From NCBI GenBank assembly GCA_025352225.1, contig JANXTT010000090.1, forward strand, positions 1 through 41,406: 41,406 bases of DNA, in the 5' to 3' direction. The notes under the pieces were generated by a model that was given only the letters and a program-made list of their open reading frames with translations, was not told the DNA's origin and ran no database searches. This stretch comes from Mucilaginibacter sp. (lineage in GTDB: Bacteria > Bacteroidota > Bacteroidia > Sphingobacteriales > Sphingobacteriaceae). A program made the position numbers and the translations under genes. Within the stretch, counting starts at the first letter, position 1. Each line of letters starts with the position of its first letter. Shown one piece after another: positions 8,224-16,598 of this stretch.

Positions 8224-9198
8224 ATGAGCGCACAGCCAATTTACCTTAAAGTTGCAAAATATCAGTCGTTAATAGCGCTGTTTATTCTTTGCCTGGCGTT
8301 AAGCTTCCTATCAGACAAGTTTTTAACGGCTAGTAATACATGGAATGTATTAAGGCAGATATCGGTAAACATTTGTATCTCGGTAGGTATGACGTTTGTG
8401 GTTTTAACCGCGGGTATAGATCTTTCGGTTGGTTCTGTTTTGGCCTTAAGTGGCGCAATAACGGCTGGCCTGCTCAAATCAGGAATCGAACTGCCGGGCA
8501 GCAATTTATTTATTGGTTTTACTATTTCCGGGGCAATCCTGGCGGGAATGGTTACAGGTTCATTGCTGGGTTGTTTTAACGGTTGGATAATCACAAAATT
8601 TAAGGTGCCGCCATTTGTGGCCACATTAGGTATGCTCACCATAGCAAGGGGGCTAACCATGCTTTGGACCAAAGGTTATCCCATCTCAGGCTTAGGGAAC
8701 CATTTTGCATATATTGGTTCGGGCTGGCTCCTAGGTATCCCTGTATTGGTTTGGATAGCATGTATAACTGTTGTTACTGCTGTATTCATTTCAAATAAAA
8801 CCATATTCGGGAGGTATATCTTCGCTATCGGAGGTAATGAAAATGCGTCCCGTTTGTCAGGTATTAACATTAATAAGGTAAAATTAATGGTATACAGTAT
8901 TGCCGGCCTGCTTGCCGCTGTTGGCGGCATAATGGTAGCCTCAAGGTTAGATTCGGCTCAGCCCAATGCGGGTATGGGCTACGAATTGGATTCAATCGCA
9001 GCGGTAGTAATTGGCGGCACATCGTTATCAGGCGGGCGTGGGAGCATACCAGGTACCGTATTGGGCGCGGTAATTATAGGTGTTTTAAATAACGGACTGG
9101 TATTGTTAGATGTTTCACCTTTTTGGCAGCAAGTGGTTAAGGGCCTGGTGATACTGCTTGCCGTAATTGTTGATAAAGCAAACTCAAAAGTAGAATAA
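8224..9198 (+). CDS. RbsC-like sugar ABC transporter permease
   Basis: The 324-aa hydrophobic protein probably has eight to ten membrane helices and belongs to the BPD_transp_2 family. Typical blocks are FVVLTAGIDLSVGSVLALSG, FVATLGMLTIARGL, YIFAIGGNENASRLSGI (the ATPase-coupling loop) and VVIGGTSLSGGRG. It forms the membrane channel of the importer with the preceding ATPase and binding protein. Only one permease gene is present, so a homodimer is expected, as in the ribose system. It is two bases upstream of the kinase gene. Confidence 0.94.
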   Translation: MSAQPIYLKVAKYQSLIALFILCLALSFLSDKFLTASNTWNVLRQISVNICISVGMTFVVLTAGIDLSVGSVLALSGAITAGLLKSGIELPGSNLFIGFTISGAILAGMVTGSLLGCFNGWIITKFKVPPFVATLGMLTIARGLTMLWTKGYPISGLGNHFAYIGSGWLLGIPVLVWIACITVVTAVFISNKTIFGRYIFAIGGNENASRLSGININKVKLMVYSIAGLLAAVGGIMVASRLDSAQPNAGMGYELDSIAAVVIGGTSLSGGRGSIPGTVLGAVIIGVLNNGLVLLDVSPFWQQVVKGLVILLAVIVDKANSKVE

Positions 9199-9200
9199 AA

Positions 9201-10700
9201 ATGGATACCTCATTAATTCTGGCGATTGACCAGGGTACCAGCAGTACGAAATCCATCATTTTTGATGCGAACGGCAAAGCTATAGCTAAAACCTCCGAGC
9301 CACTTAAAACTTATTATTTAGATGCTGGTTTTGTAGAGCAGAATCCAGAAGAAATTTATCAAAATGTATTGGCCTCCGTTTCAAAATGTATATCAGCTTT
9401 TGAGGGTGATGGTGGTGACGTGAACAACGTTAAGGTTTGCGGCATCTCAAACCAAAGGGAAACTTTTGTGGTATGGGATAAAACTGGCAGGCCTTTATAT
9501 AATGCCATTGTATGGCAATGTAAGCGCTCAATAGAAATATGTAAACAACTTAAAGATAAAGGATTAGAAAAAACCATCAAAAGTAAAACCGGGCTCATTA
9601 TTGATCCTTATTTTTCGGCCACCAAGTTAATATGGCTTTATCAAAATGTAGCCACTATCCGTGAAGCGGTTGATACCGGAAATGCTTTTTTTGGAACAAT
9701 TGATACCTGGCTATTATTCAGGTTAACTAATGGAAATAGCTATTTTACCGATCACACTAACGCCTCCCGAACGATGTTTTTTAATCTTTCATCTCTAGAA
9801 TGGGATAGGGAGTTATTAAACTTATTCGGCTTATCAAAACTCAACCTTCCGGAAATTAAACCTTCATCATACGTATTTGGAAAAACCAATTTTGAAGGCT
9901 TGCTATCTCATGCTATCAGCATCTGTAGCATGATCGGCGATTCGCAGGCGGCAGCTTTTGGTGAAGGTTGTTTTTATCCCGGTACAGCAAAAGCCACGCT
10001 CGGCACTGGCTGCTCTATACTGATGAACATTGGAAGCAAAGCGAAAGAATCAAACAAAGGCATGATCACAACCATTTGCTGGAGTGCTGAAGGCCGTGTG
10101 GATTACGCATTCGAGGGCGTCATAGTCTCGTGTGGATCCACCGTTGAATGGATGAAAAATGAATTGGCTTTGTTTACTGACAGTAAAGAAACATCAGCAA
10201 TGGCAAACTCAATATCCCATAATAATGGCGTTTATCTTGTACCTGCATTTAGCGGTTTAGGTGCCCCGTACTGGCAAATGCACCGAAAAGCAACTATTAC
10301 GGGGCTCACATTCGATTGTAATAAGAACCATATCGTGAGGGCAGCACTTGAATCTATAGCTTACCAGGTAAAAGATGTGCTTGTAGCTATGGAGGAAGAT
10401 ACAGGTATTGGGTTAAGTGAACTAATGGTTAACGGCGGCCTAACTTCAAATCAGTTTGTATTGCAATTTATGGCCGCTTTAATTGATTCACCAATTATTA
10501 AAAGGGATATGGCTGATGTATCGGCGTTGGGCGCAGCTTACCTTGCTGGTTTAAAATCAGGTATTTATAAAGACTTTGATCACCTGATATCAATCAGAGA
10601 AAACAACAAGCCTGTTGCGACTTTTTTAAACAAACAGCAGTTAGAGGGTTATTACCATGAGTGGAAAGCTGTAATATTTGGTGAGGAAATTAAGATATGA
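9201..10700 (+). CDS. FGGY-family kinase, glycerol-kinase-like
   Basis: The 499-aa protein closely resembles glycerol kinase in length and sequence. It has the N-terminal phosphate loop LAIDQGTSSTKSIIFD and the second ATP-binding region ALESIAYQVKDVL. All glycerol contacts known from E. coli GlpK (R83, E84, W103, Y135, D245) have counterparts: R86, E87 (NQRETF), W105 (IVWQ), Y137 (DPYFSATK) and D247 (IGDSQAAAFG). It is nevertheless the last enzyme of a sugar-import operon with an isomerase and a transketolase. D-apulose ends in a C(OH)(CH2OH)2 group that looks like glycerol, so a GlpK-type pocket could phosphorylate it. Plain glycerol kinase remains the main alternative. Confidence 0.88.
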   Translation: MDTSLILAIDQGTSSTKSIIFDANGKAIAKTSEPLKTYYLDAGFVEQNPEEIYQNVLASVSKCISAFEGDGGDVNNVKVCGISNQRETFVVWDKTGRPLYNAIVWQCKRSIEICKQLKDKGLEKTIKSKTGLIIDPYFSATKLIWLYQNVATIREAVDTGNAFFGTIDTWLLFRLTNGNSYFTDHTNASRTMFFNLSSLEWDRELLNLFGLSKLNLPEIKPSSYVFGKTNFEGLLSHAISICSMIGDSQAAAFGEGCFYPGTAKATLGTGCSILMNIGSKAKESNKGMITTICWSAEGRVDYAFEGVIVSCGSTVEWMKNELALFTDSKETSAMANSISHNNGVYLVPAFSGLGAPYWQMHRKATITGLTFDCNKNHIVRAALESIAYQVKDVLVAMEEDTGIGLSELMVNGGLTSNQFVLQFMAALIDSPIIKRDMADVSALGAAYLAGLKSGIYKDFDHLISIRENNKPVATFLNKQQLEGYYHEWKAVIFGEEIKI

Positions 10701-10760
10701 CAACTAAGCACAACAATTAAAATTCATAACAATTAAAATTAAAACAATAAAGCAATTACA

Positions 10761-10931
10761 ATGAAAGTTAATCAATTGCTAGTACTGGCGGCACTATTTG
10801 GTATTGCCTTATTCCTTACGGGGTACAACTTAAAAGAAAAGGATGATGATAAGGTATTAAATTCAGTAGAGGAAGCCTTATATAATGAGCATGGTTGTTC
10901 ATATATCTTCAATAAACTTAATAAGGTTTGA
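10761..10931 (+). CDS. Small ORF with N-terminal signal/membrane segment
   Basis: This 56-aa reading frame starts MKVNQLLVLAALFGIALF and ends YIFNKLNKV. The first 22 residues form a good signal peptide or membrane anchor, followed by a charged KEKDDDK stretch. It lies 60 bases after the kinase and 28 bases before the end of the convergent gene. It may be a real small exported protein, or the 5' remnant of a longer secreted gene: the tail LYNEHGC is reminiscent of the start of a c-type cytochrome haem site, but the CxxCH motif is absent. I do not recognise a family. Confidence 0.4.
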   Translation: MKVNQLLVLAALFGIALFLTGYNLKEKDDDKVLNSVEEALYNEHGCSYIFNKLNKV

Positions 10932-10958
10932 AAAACGCATAGTTCGTAGTCAATGTGG

Positions 10959-13286
10959 TTATTTTTTATACAGAATTACTGTTGTGCCTGCATTTACCGG
11001 AATATAGTTACTATTGGTAATAAGTTGGTGCGTAATTAGATTAGTGGCCCCGGAAAACTCTGCCGGAATATCCATTTTATATACTTTATCCGAATTATTC
11101 ATACCGATAAGATATTTTCCATATTTTAACCTGTAAAAGGAAGCTCTCCCTGCATAGGGATTTTCATCGCCCATTTTATATGGAACATCGGCAGGTATTT
11201 TTGCGATGAGCAATTTTTCGCCTTCATTAGCAGAATGTATGCTTTCGGGATATTTTATCCCGCCATTTCCGTACCCGGTGTTTGTCCAGTCTTTCCGGGT
11301 ATAGAAATTCCCACTAGGTTCAAATAGTTCATCCTGATAGATAGTGGCTATATTTTGATAAACGGGGTTGATGAAATGTATACGGGCCAGGAAGTTTACC
11401 GCGTTGCGGGCACGCCAGTATAAGGATACATAAAGCATTTCATCTCCGTTTTTTACTGCTACTACACCATCTTCTTCGTCTGTAAATGCAAAATCAGGCT
11501 GGGTCTCAGTCATTGGTAATTCGTAAGGCGTTTTTGGCTGCACGTTAATCACATCAAGTTGATCAGGCATTGGTAGCAAACCAGCAGTAGTACGGAAATC
11601 CGAAGTCTTGATATGCTCCGCCATAATATGGTAAAGCTGGTTGTCGTCTATCATCTGTTTCGCAAAGCCGATAAGTTTTGGACTCATTGTAACGGCGGCT
11701 ATCTGCAACGGCGTACCGTCCCATGAATCCCGCTGAGCGTAGGTGATCCCGCCCGGGTAGTGATTATCGCGCCACCCAACTACGGTTTCCATACGCATGG
11801 CTTTATAACCCTCATTATCAAAGGAAGGAAAGCGGAAATATGCGCGTGCCAAAGCTATTTCTTCAATACGCTTTTTGATCTTTTCGTTTCCTGGCTTACT
11901 TGGGTCGGGTCGGGTTGCTTCGTACATCTCAGACACCCAGTCTAATACTTCGCCATAATTGCCTACATATCCAAGCTCTTTGGTGAGGCCTTTTTTAGTC
12001 AGTTGAAAATATTGATCACCTGCGCTGCGGCTCGGCCCCATGGCCGTTTCACTCCCAAGCCAGGGCTGCATACCCAGCGATTCAAAAAAATAACGGAGCA
12101 TTTCTTCCTCAGGTAAGGCTTTTTGAGGCTTGATGTTTTGCAAACCCTTGTTTGCATAATATATCCCATATAAATCGTTGATCATGGATTGATTGCTGTA
12201 CATCCGCCGATGCCATTGATGCCAGTTGCGGCAAGCCTCCAGCATGGTTGCAAAAGCGTCCCGGCGGCTGATGATTCCATCTGCTGTTCCCGGCAATTTG
12301 ATGTCGAGTAAACTTTGCATTGGCTCTTTTAATAAATACAATACCTGCCCGCATATTCCCAGTCCGAACCACTCAGCATTAGGTGTTGCCGGATCGGATT
12401 CCGCGATTCTTGGCGTTTTCAGGTAGGCCAAATAAGTTGCATCGAGGCTATTGATTACCTTCAGTACCAGTTTATCATTTTGGTAGCCATCGCACCATTT
12501 GACATGGTACGCTTTAGCCAATAGCTGCATCTGCACCTGAGACAAGGGCTTATTCTGGCTAAGCTCATGATTAATTTCATTATTTACGCGGGCCTTAATC
12601 AAGTTCACCACTTCTGCGCCTGGAGCCTCCCTAATTGTTTGGCTTGGTATTTTCCCCTGTGCTTCTGTTACTGAAGGTACAAAGGTTGGATCGGTATGGA
12701 TATAGACACGATAGATACCTCTTGTGGGTAGAGTCATTTTTTTTTGATATTGATCCCATTTATCCCCATAAGCCCATATTGGACCGTTACTGTGTATTTC
12801 AAAAGACATTATTGCTTTGCCTTTGGTCATCTCTACTGGCAAGGGTAGCGTAGTATAGAAGAACCGATCATTAACAAACGGTGCTACACTACCAACATCA
12901 AGCATATCAATATCACCTATATGGCGATAGCCTACCTGCTTACCATCGCAAAGCAAAAGCAAACGGTTATCTGTTACATCGTTTCCCCAAAGGCGTATAG
13001 TGATGTAGTTTTGATTTTTGGGGTCAACACGGAGTTTGAAGGTGATTTTACCCCCCGTCCATGAAGGCTGTGGAGGTGGTAATAGTATCCTCGCGGTTTC
13101 ACCAAGTCCCCCATTTATAATTTGGGCATTATCGCTGGTCAGCTTATGCAACTGTTCCGACATAATATTGCCCAGTGACAGTTCATCAGTTACTGCTGTG
13201 GTTTTAATTTGCGCGGTGGCATTAAAGGCAAAGAACAACGCGTTAATCCATAGCAGGTTCTTCAGCATCTTGTTAAAGTTATTCAT
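10959..13286 (-). CDS. Large secreted protein of unknown function, PUL-associated
   Basis: The 775-aa protein has a signal peptide (about residues 1-26, ending ATAQ). A beta-rich N-terminal domain (about 45-215) includes ITIRLWGNDVTDNRLLLL, like the small beta-sandwich units seen in some Bacteroidota glycosidases. A long helical middle (about 230-590) holds many Trp, His and Tyr residues, such as CRNWHQWHRRMYSNQS, ETVVGWRDNHYPGG and QRDSWDGTP. The last part is beta-rich. This helix-then-beta layout recalls alpha/alpha-toroid glycosidases and polysaccharide lyases, but I cannot assign a family. It probably acts on a glycan in the periplasm or at the surface. It is convergent with the sugar operon and likely co-regulated with the GH2 cluster on the same strand. 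Confidence 0.75.
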   Translation of the reverse strand: MNNFNKMLKNLLWINALFFAFNATAQIKTTAVTDELSLGNIMSEQLHKLTSDNAQIINGGLGETARILLPPPQPSWTGGKITFKLRVDPKNQNYITIRLWGNDVTDNRLLLLCDGKQVGYRHIGDIDMLDVGSVAPFVNDRFFYTTLPLPVEMTKGKAIMSFEIHSNGPIWAYGDKWDQYQKKMTLPTRGIYRVYIHTDPTFVPSVTEAQGKIPSQTIREAPGAEVVNLIKARVNNEINHELSQNKPLSQVQMQLLAKAYHVKWCDGYQNDKLVLKVINSLDATYLAYLKTPRIAESDPATPNAEWFGLGICGQVLYLLKEPMQSLLDIKLPGTADGIISRRDAFATMLEACRNWHQWHRRMYSNQSMINDLYGIYYANKGLQNIKPQKALPEEEMLRYFFESLGMQPWLGSETAMGPSRSAGDQYFQLTKKGLTKELGYVGNYGEVLDWVSEMYEATRPDPSKPGNEKIKKRIEEIALARAYFRFPSFDNEGYKAMRMETVVGWRDNHYPGGITYAQRDSWDGTPLQIAAVTMSPKLIGFAKQMIDDNQLYHIMAEHIKTSDFRTTAGLLPMPDQLDVINVQPKTPYELPMTETQPDFAFTDEEDGVVAVKNGDEMLYVSLYWRARNAVNFLARIHFINPVYQNIATIYQDELFEPSGNFYTRKDWTNTGYGNGGIKYPESIHSANEGEKLLIAKIPADVPYKMGDENPYAGRASFYRLKYGKYLIGMNNSDKVYKMDIPAEFSGATNLITHQLITNSNYIPVNAGTTVILYKK

Positions 13287-13378
13287 GTTTTTTTCTTGTT
13301 ACATGTTGTAAGGTGCTTTTTGGGAGAAAGAATAAACCAGGCCTGTTCTTATCTCCCTATGCACTATTTAATTATTTT

Positions 13379-13925
13379 TTATTGAAGCATATTAATAATA
13401 TCTTTTCTTCTGCTGTTGGGGGTAACCAACAGCGCGGTTACTTTGCCATTCACTAGTTTCCCCTCAATAAAAGTATTACCCACCGCATGCAATTTAAAAT
13501 CAACATCCCAGTTTCATGGCCATGCAGGAAACAATAATAGTTTGTTCCCGTTGGTTTGCAATAACATCGCTTGTAAGTTTATCTGACCAGCGCCGCCGTT
13601 GTCCATATCAGGCACCCAGTCGTGCCCTTTTGGCCCAAAACCATTTAAATTTTTCATCTCCATAGGCCTTAAAATTGGCAATCACTTCTGCTTCTTTACT
13701 CATCCCCAGTAATGCAGCCTCTATACCATCTTGCCCCCAGCAGGTACTGCTTTTAAAGATACGCGCATTATACGTATTACGGGCAATTTCTATACCAGGA
13801 CGGCCAAGCCCGTAAATACGATACGGAAAAACGGCATATAATTCTGGGTTTTCCACATTCTTCGGCCTGTCAAAAATTTCTGCAGGTAAGATAACTCTCG
13901 TGCCTGTAGCACTCCTATTCCCGGG
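13379..13925 (-). pseudogene. Broken C-terminal fragment of a secreted glycosidase-like gene
   Basis: The minus strand reads RVILPAEIFDRPKNVENPEL, then a block with YAVFPYRIYGLGRPGIEIAR and SSTCWGQDGIEAALLGM. After KWF a frameshift is needed to continue as HDWVPDMDNGGAGQINLQAM. A TGA stop interrupts FPAWP*NWDVDFKLH, and the frame ends RRKDIINMLQ with the stop at 13379-13381. These blocks match the C-terminal (alpha/alpha)6 part of large secreted Bacteroidota glycosidases of the GH95-like/DUF5703 kind (tentative). The 5' portion is missing: similarity fades about 10 bp from the 23-bp hairpin at 13934-13989. At least three lesions (truncation, frameshift, nonsense) mean no function. Confidence 0.82.
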
Positions 13926-13989
13926 TAAAAAATATGGGATGAGTATTGTAAATTAAAGAGGTTTCCTTAATTTACAATACTCATCCCAT
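13926..13989 (-). terminator. 23-bp perfect hairpin, probable terminator of the GH2 gene
   Basis: Arms 13934-13956 and 13967-13989 are perfectly complementary over 23 bp with a 10-nt loop. On the minus strand the hairpin is followed by ATTTTTTA (13933-13926), the layout of an intrinsic terminator, about 107 nt after the stop of the GH2 gene. The stem is unusually long and AT-rich. It also sits at the broken end of the glycosidase pseudogene, so it may instead be a leftover of a small mobile repeat. Confidence 0.55.
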
Positions 13990-14095
13990 CTCTCAAAAAA
14001 AGACCGTCACTTAAGTTGCCGATTACAAAAAAAGACTACGTGGCTAAACCTTGACCGCCTGAAAGTATGTTATTTAATTAGTGAATTATTTAACT

Positions 14096-16522
14096 TTAAT
14101 TAACTACAACCAGGTGCGGAACTCCGGCAGCCGATGTGACTTTTATGGTCAGTACGGCCTCCTTTAAGCCGGGTGACCGCGCTGTTAAAATCAGCTCTCC
14201 CGAACTATTGGCCTTGCTTTGGAGGATCACTTGCGCCAGTCCATTATATAACCTTCTATGATCGCCTTTTTCGCTTTCGTGTGAATTAGGGTCGCCGTTA
14301 CCCAACCCGATAATTACTCCTGGCCCGTTAATTTCAAACTGTACCGGCAGGTTGGCGTTATCTACGGGGCGTCCCTGCTCGTCTAATACACGCACCGTTA
14401 CCGGCACAGCATCCCAGCCTTCGCCTGCAATTGCTGCCCTGTCCGGAATTAGTTGCAGTTTAACGGGAGCCGTGGTGGTTTCAACAGAAAAATGAGCAAC
14501 CTCTTTCCCCGCTTTATAGCCTATGGCTTCCAGTTTTCCGGGCTGGTAAGGCACCTGCCACGTAAGCTGGGTATAAATATCATTGGGGCTATCCTGTATT
14601 TGTTTCCCGTTAAGAAATAGTTTTACCCGTTCGGCATTGCTCAAAGCCATAACCCGAATATTTTTTCCGATACTGTCAGTTGGCCAGTTCCAATGGGGCA
14701 CCAGCTGCAAGATCGGTTTATCTTCAACCCACTGGGCCTGATGAATATAAAACGCTGTTTTAGGGAACCCGCAAAGATCCATAATGCCAAAACTGCCAAC
14801 GGCTGTAGGCCATTCGTAAGGCTGCGGCTCGCCATGATAATCGAAGCCTGTCCATACAAAACAACCTGCTAAATACGGTCGTTCGGCAATAGCTTTCCAG
14901 GCATTGCGATGTGTTGAGCCCCAGGGTGGTCTTTGGGTATCATACGCTTCTATAAGGTGCTTTTGTTTATCGTTCTGATATTCACCCCGTGTCATCATAC
15001 CTGATACATCTTCAGAACTGGTGAGCTTCATTGTGGGGTTTGCTTTGTGAAATTTATCGTAACTTTCTATCTGATAATTAAAGCCAACTACATCCACTGC
15101 CTGCGAAACATTAATAGGCGTAAACAGTCCATTACTTTGCGCGGCAGTTACCGGCCTGGAACTGTCCAGCCTTTTTACCTCAGCACTCATGCGCCTAACC
15201 ATTTCGTAACCCTGCTCGGTACCTTGCATGGGTTCCTCGTTAAAAACAGACCAAAGAATGATACTTGGATGGTTCCTGTCGCGTCTAACCATCCATTGTA
15301 ATTGTGGCAGGTAATCAATTGAGGAATTGAAGTTACGGTTTTCGTCCATTACCATAATGCCTGCACGGTCGCAGGCATCAAGAAACTCGGCAGCAGGCGG
15401 GTTATGCGCGCAACGATAGGCATTGACACCCATTTCCTTTAATTTTTTTAGCTTATAATCCCATATCGAGTTAGGTACGGCCACGCCTACGCCGGCATGG
15501 TCCTGATGGCCGGCTACACCCTTGATTTTAACATGTTTTCCGTTGAGGTAAAAGCCTGAATCGGCTGTAAATTGTATAGTTCGAAAACCGCAATATGTGG
15601 TTACGCTGTCTACCAATATACCGTTTTGTTTTATCAAGGTTTTAACATGATATAAGGTAGGCTTCTCTATCCACCACAGCTTTGGTTTTGCAACGGATAG
15701 GGCAAGAGAGGCTGTTTTTTGATCTAAAGCGGCTACAATACTTTTGGTTTTAGCAGCAGTAACGATCTTGCCTTCATCATCAAACAAGGTAGCTTCTACC
15801 TCAAAAGGAGCCAAAGTTTTACCTGAGTTTTCAACAGTAGCCTCTATCGGGATTGTCCATGCGCTAGTTTTACTTTTAACGGGCTGCGCAAATATACCAT
15901 CAGCAATCACATGTACAGGTGATTGTTTAACCAGCCAGGTATGCCTGTAAATGCCCGCTCCTTCATACCACCAACCTTCTTGTGCAACTGCATCTACCCT
16001 AATGGAGATGTTATTAACCGCATTGCCATATTTGGCTAGAGCGGTGATGTCTATATAAAATGAAGTGTAGCCGCACCAGTTGCGATGAACAATTGTGCCG
16101 TTTACCCAAACGGTGCAGAATGTAGCAATGCCATCAAATTGAAGCTCAATATGTTTACCCCGGTCTCCCGGGTCGAGCTTAAAATTGCGGCGATACCAGC
16201 CAATGCCGCGCTGCCGGTATCCCTGCGAAAGATTGGCTGTTGAATCGTAAGGTTGCTCGGATGCCCAGTCGTGCGGTAGGTCCAGTAGGCTCCAGTCTTT
16301 ATCTTTATACTCCGGGGCGGCGGCTCCCCAAGCCTTTCCGGCTTTGGCAGCACCATAACTCATATCGTGCCCCTTAATTACCGGGAAGGGAATATCGCCC
16401 AGGTGAAAACGCCAGCCATAATCAAGTGAGAGGCGTTCGTGAACCGTACTACGATCGTTTTGAGCGTCTACTTTCCCCAAAAAAGCTAAGACAATAAGTA
16501 AACAAATCCATAATCTTTTCAT
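14096..16522 (-). CDS. Secreted glycoside hydrolase family 2 (beta-galactosidase-like)
   Basis: The 808-aa enzyme has a signal peptide (1-20, ending VDAQ) and the GH2 order: jelly-roll sugar-binding domain (about 30-205; LPHDWASEQP, WYRRNFKL, WVNGTIVHRNWCGYTSF), Ig-like domain (about 205-310), and TIM barrel (about 310-610). The predicted acid/base is E429 in SVFNEEP and the likely nucleophile is E504 in SSEDVSG. Two C-terminal Ig-like domains (about 630-800, DUF4982 type and a later one) follow. It should remove non-reducing beta-linked sugars, probably beta-galactosides, in the periplasm or at the surface; beta-glucuronidase or beta-mannosidase activity cannot be excluded. It lies 76 bases after the oxidoreductase gene, probably co-transcribed. 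Confidence 0.9.
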   Translation of the reverse strand: MKRLWICLLIVLAFLGKVDAQNDRSTVHERLSLDYGWRFHLGDIPFPVIKGHDMSYGAAKAGKAWGAAAPEYKDKDWSLLDLPHDWASEQPYDSTANLSQGYRQRGIGWYRRNFKLDPGDRGKHIELQFDGIATFCTVWVNGTIVHRNWCGYTSFYIDITALAKYGNAVNNISIRVDAVAQEGWWYEGAGIYRHTWLVKQSPVHVIADGIFAQPVKSKTSAWTIPIEATVENSGKTLAPFEVEATLFDDEGKIVTAAKTKSIVAALDQKTASLALSVAKPKLWWIEKPTLYHVKTLIKQNGILVDSVTTYCGFRTIQFTADSGFYLNGKHVKIKGVAGHQDHAGVGVAVPNSIWDYKLKKLKEMGVNAYRCAHNPPAAEFLDACDRAGIMVMDENRNFNSSIDYLPQLQWMVRRDRNHPSIILWSVFNEEPMQGTEQGYEMVRRMSAEVKRLDSSRPVTAAQSNGLFTPINVSQAVDVVGFNYQIESYDKFHKANPTMKLTSSEDVSGMMTRGEYQNDKQKHLIEAYDTQRPPWGSTHRNAWKAIAERPYLAGCFVWTGFDYHGEPQPYEWPTAVGSFGIMDLCGFPKTAFYIHQAQWVEDKPILQLVPHWNWPTDSIGKNIRVMALSNAERVKLFLNGKQIQDSPNDIYTQLTWQVPYQPGKLEAIGYKAGKEVAHFSVETTTAPVKLQLIPDRAAIAGEGWDAVPVTVRVLDEQGRPVDNANLPVQFEINGPGVIIGLGNGDPNSHESEKGDHRRLYNGLAQVILQSKANSSGELILTARSPGLKEAVLTIKVTSAAGVPHLVVVN

Positions 16523-16598
16523 AATGTGTTATTTAATACTTAAAAAGCCTTTTGAGGCTTCGGTTCCGAATATATTTAATTTTATAATAAAATTAACT

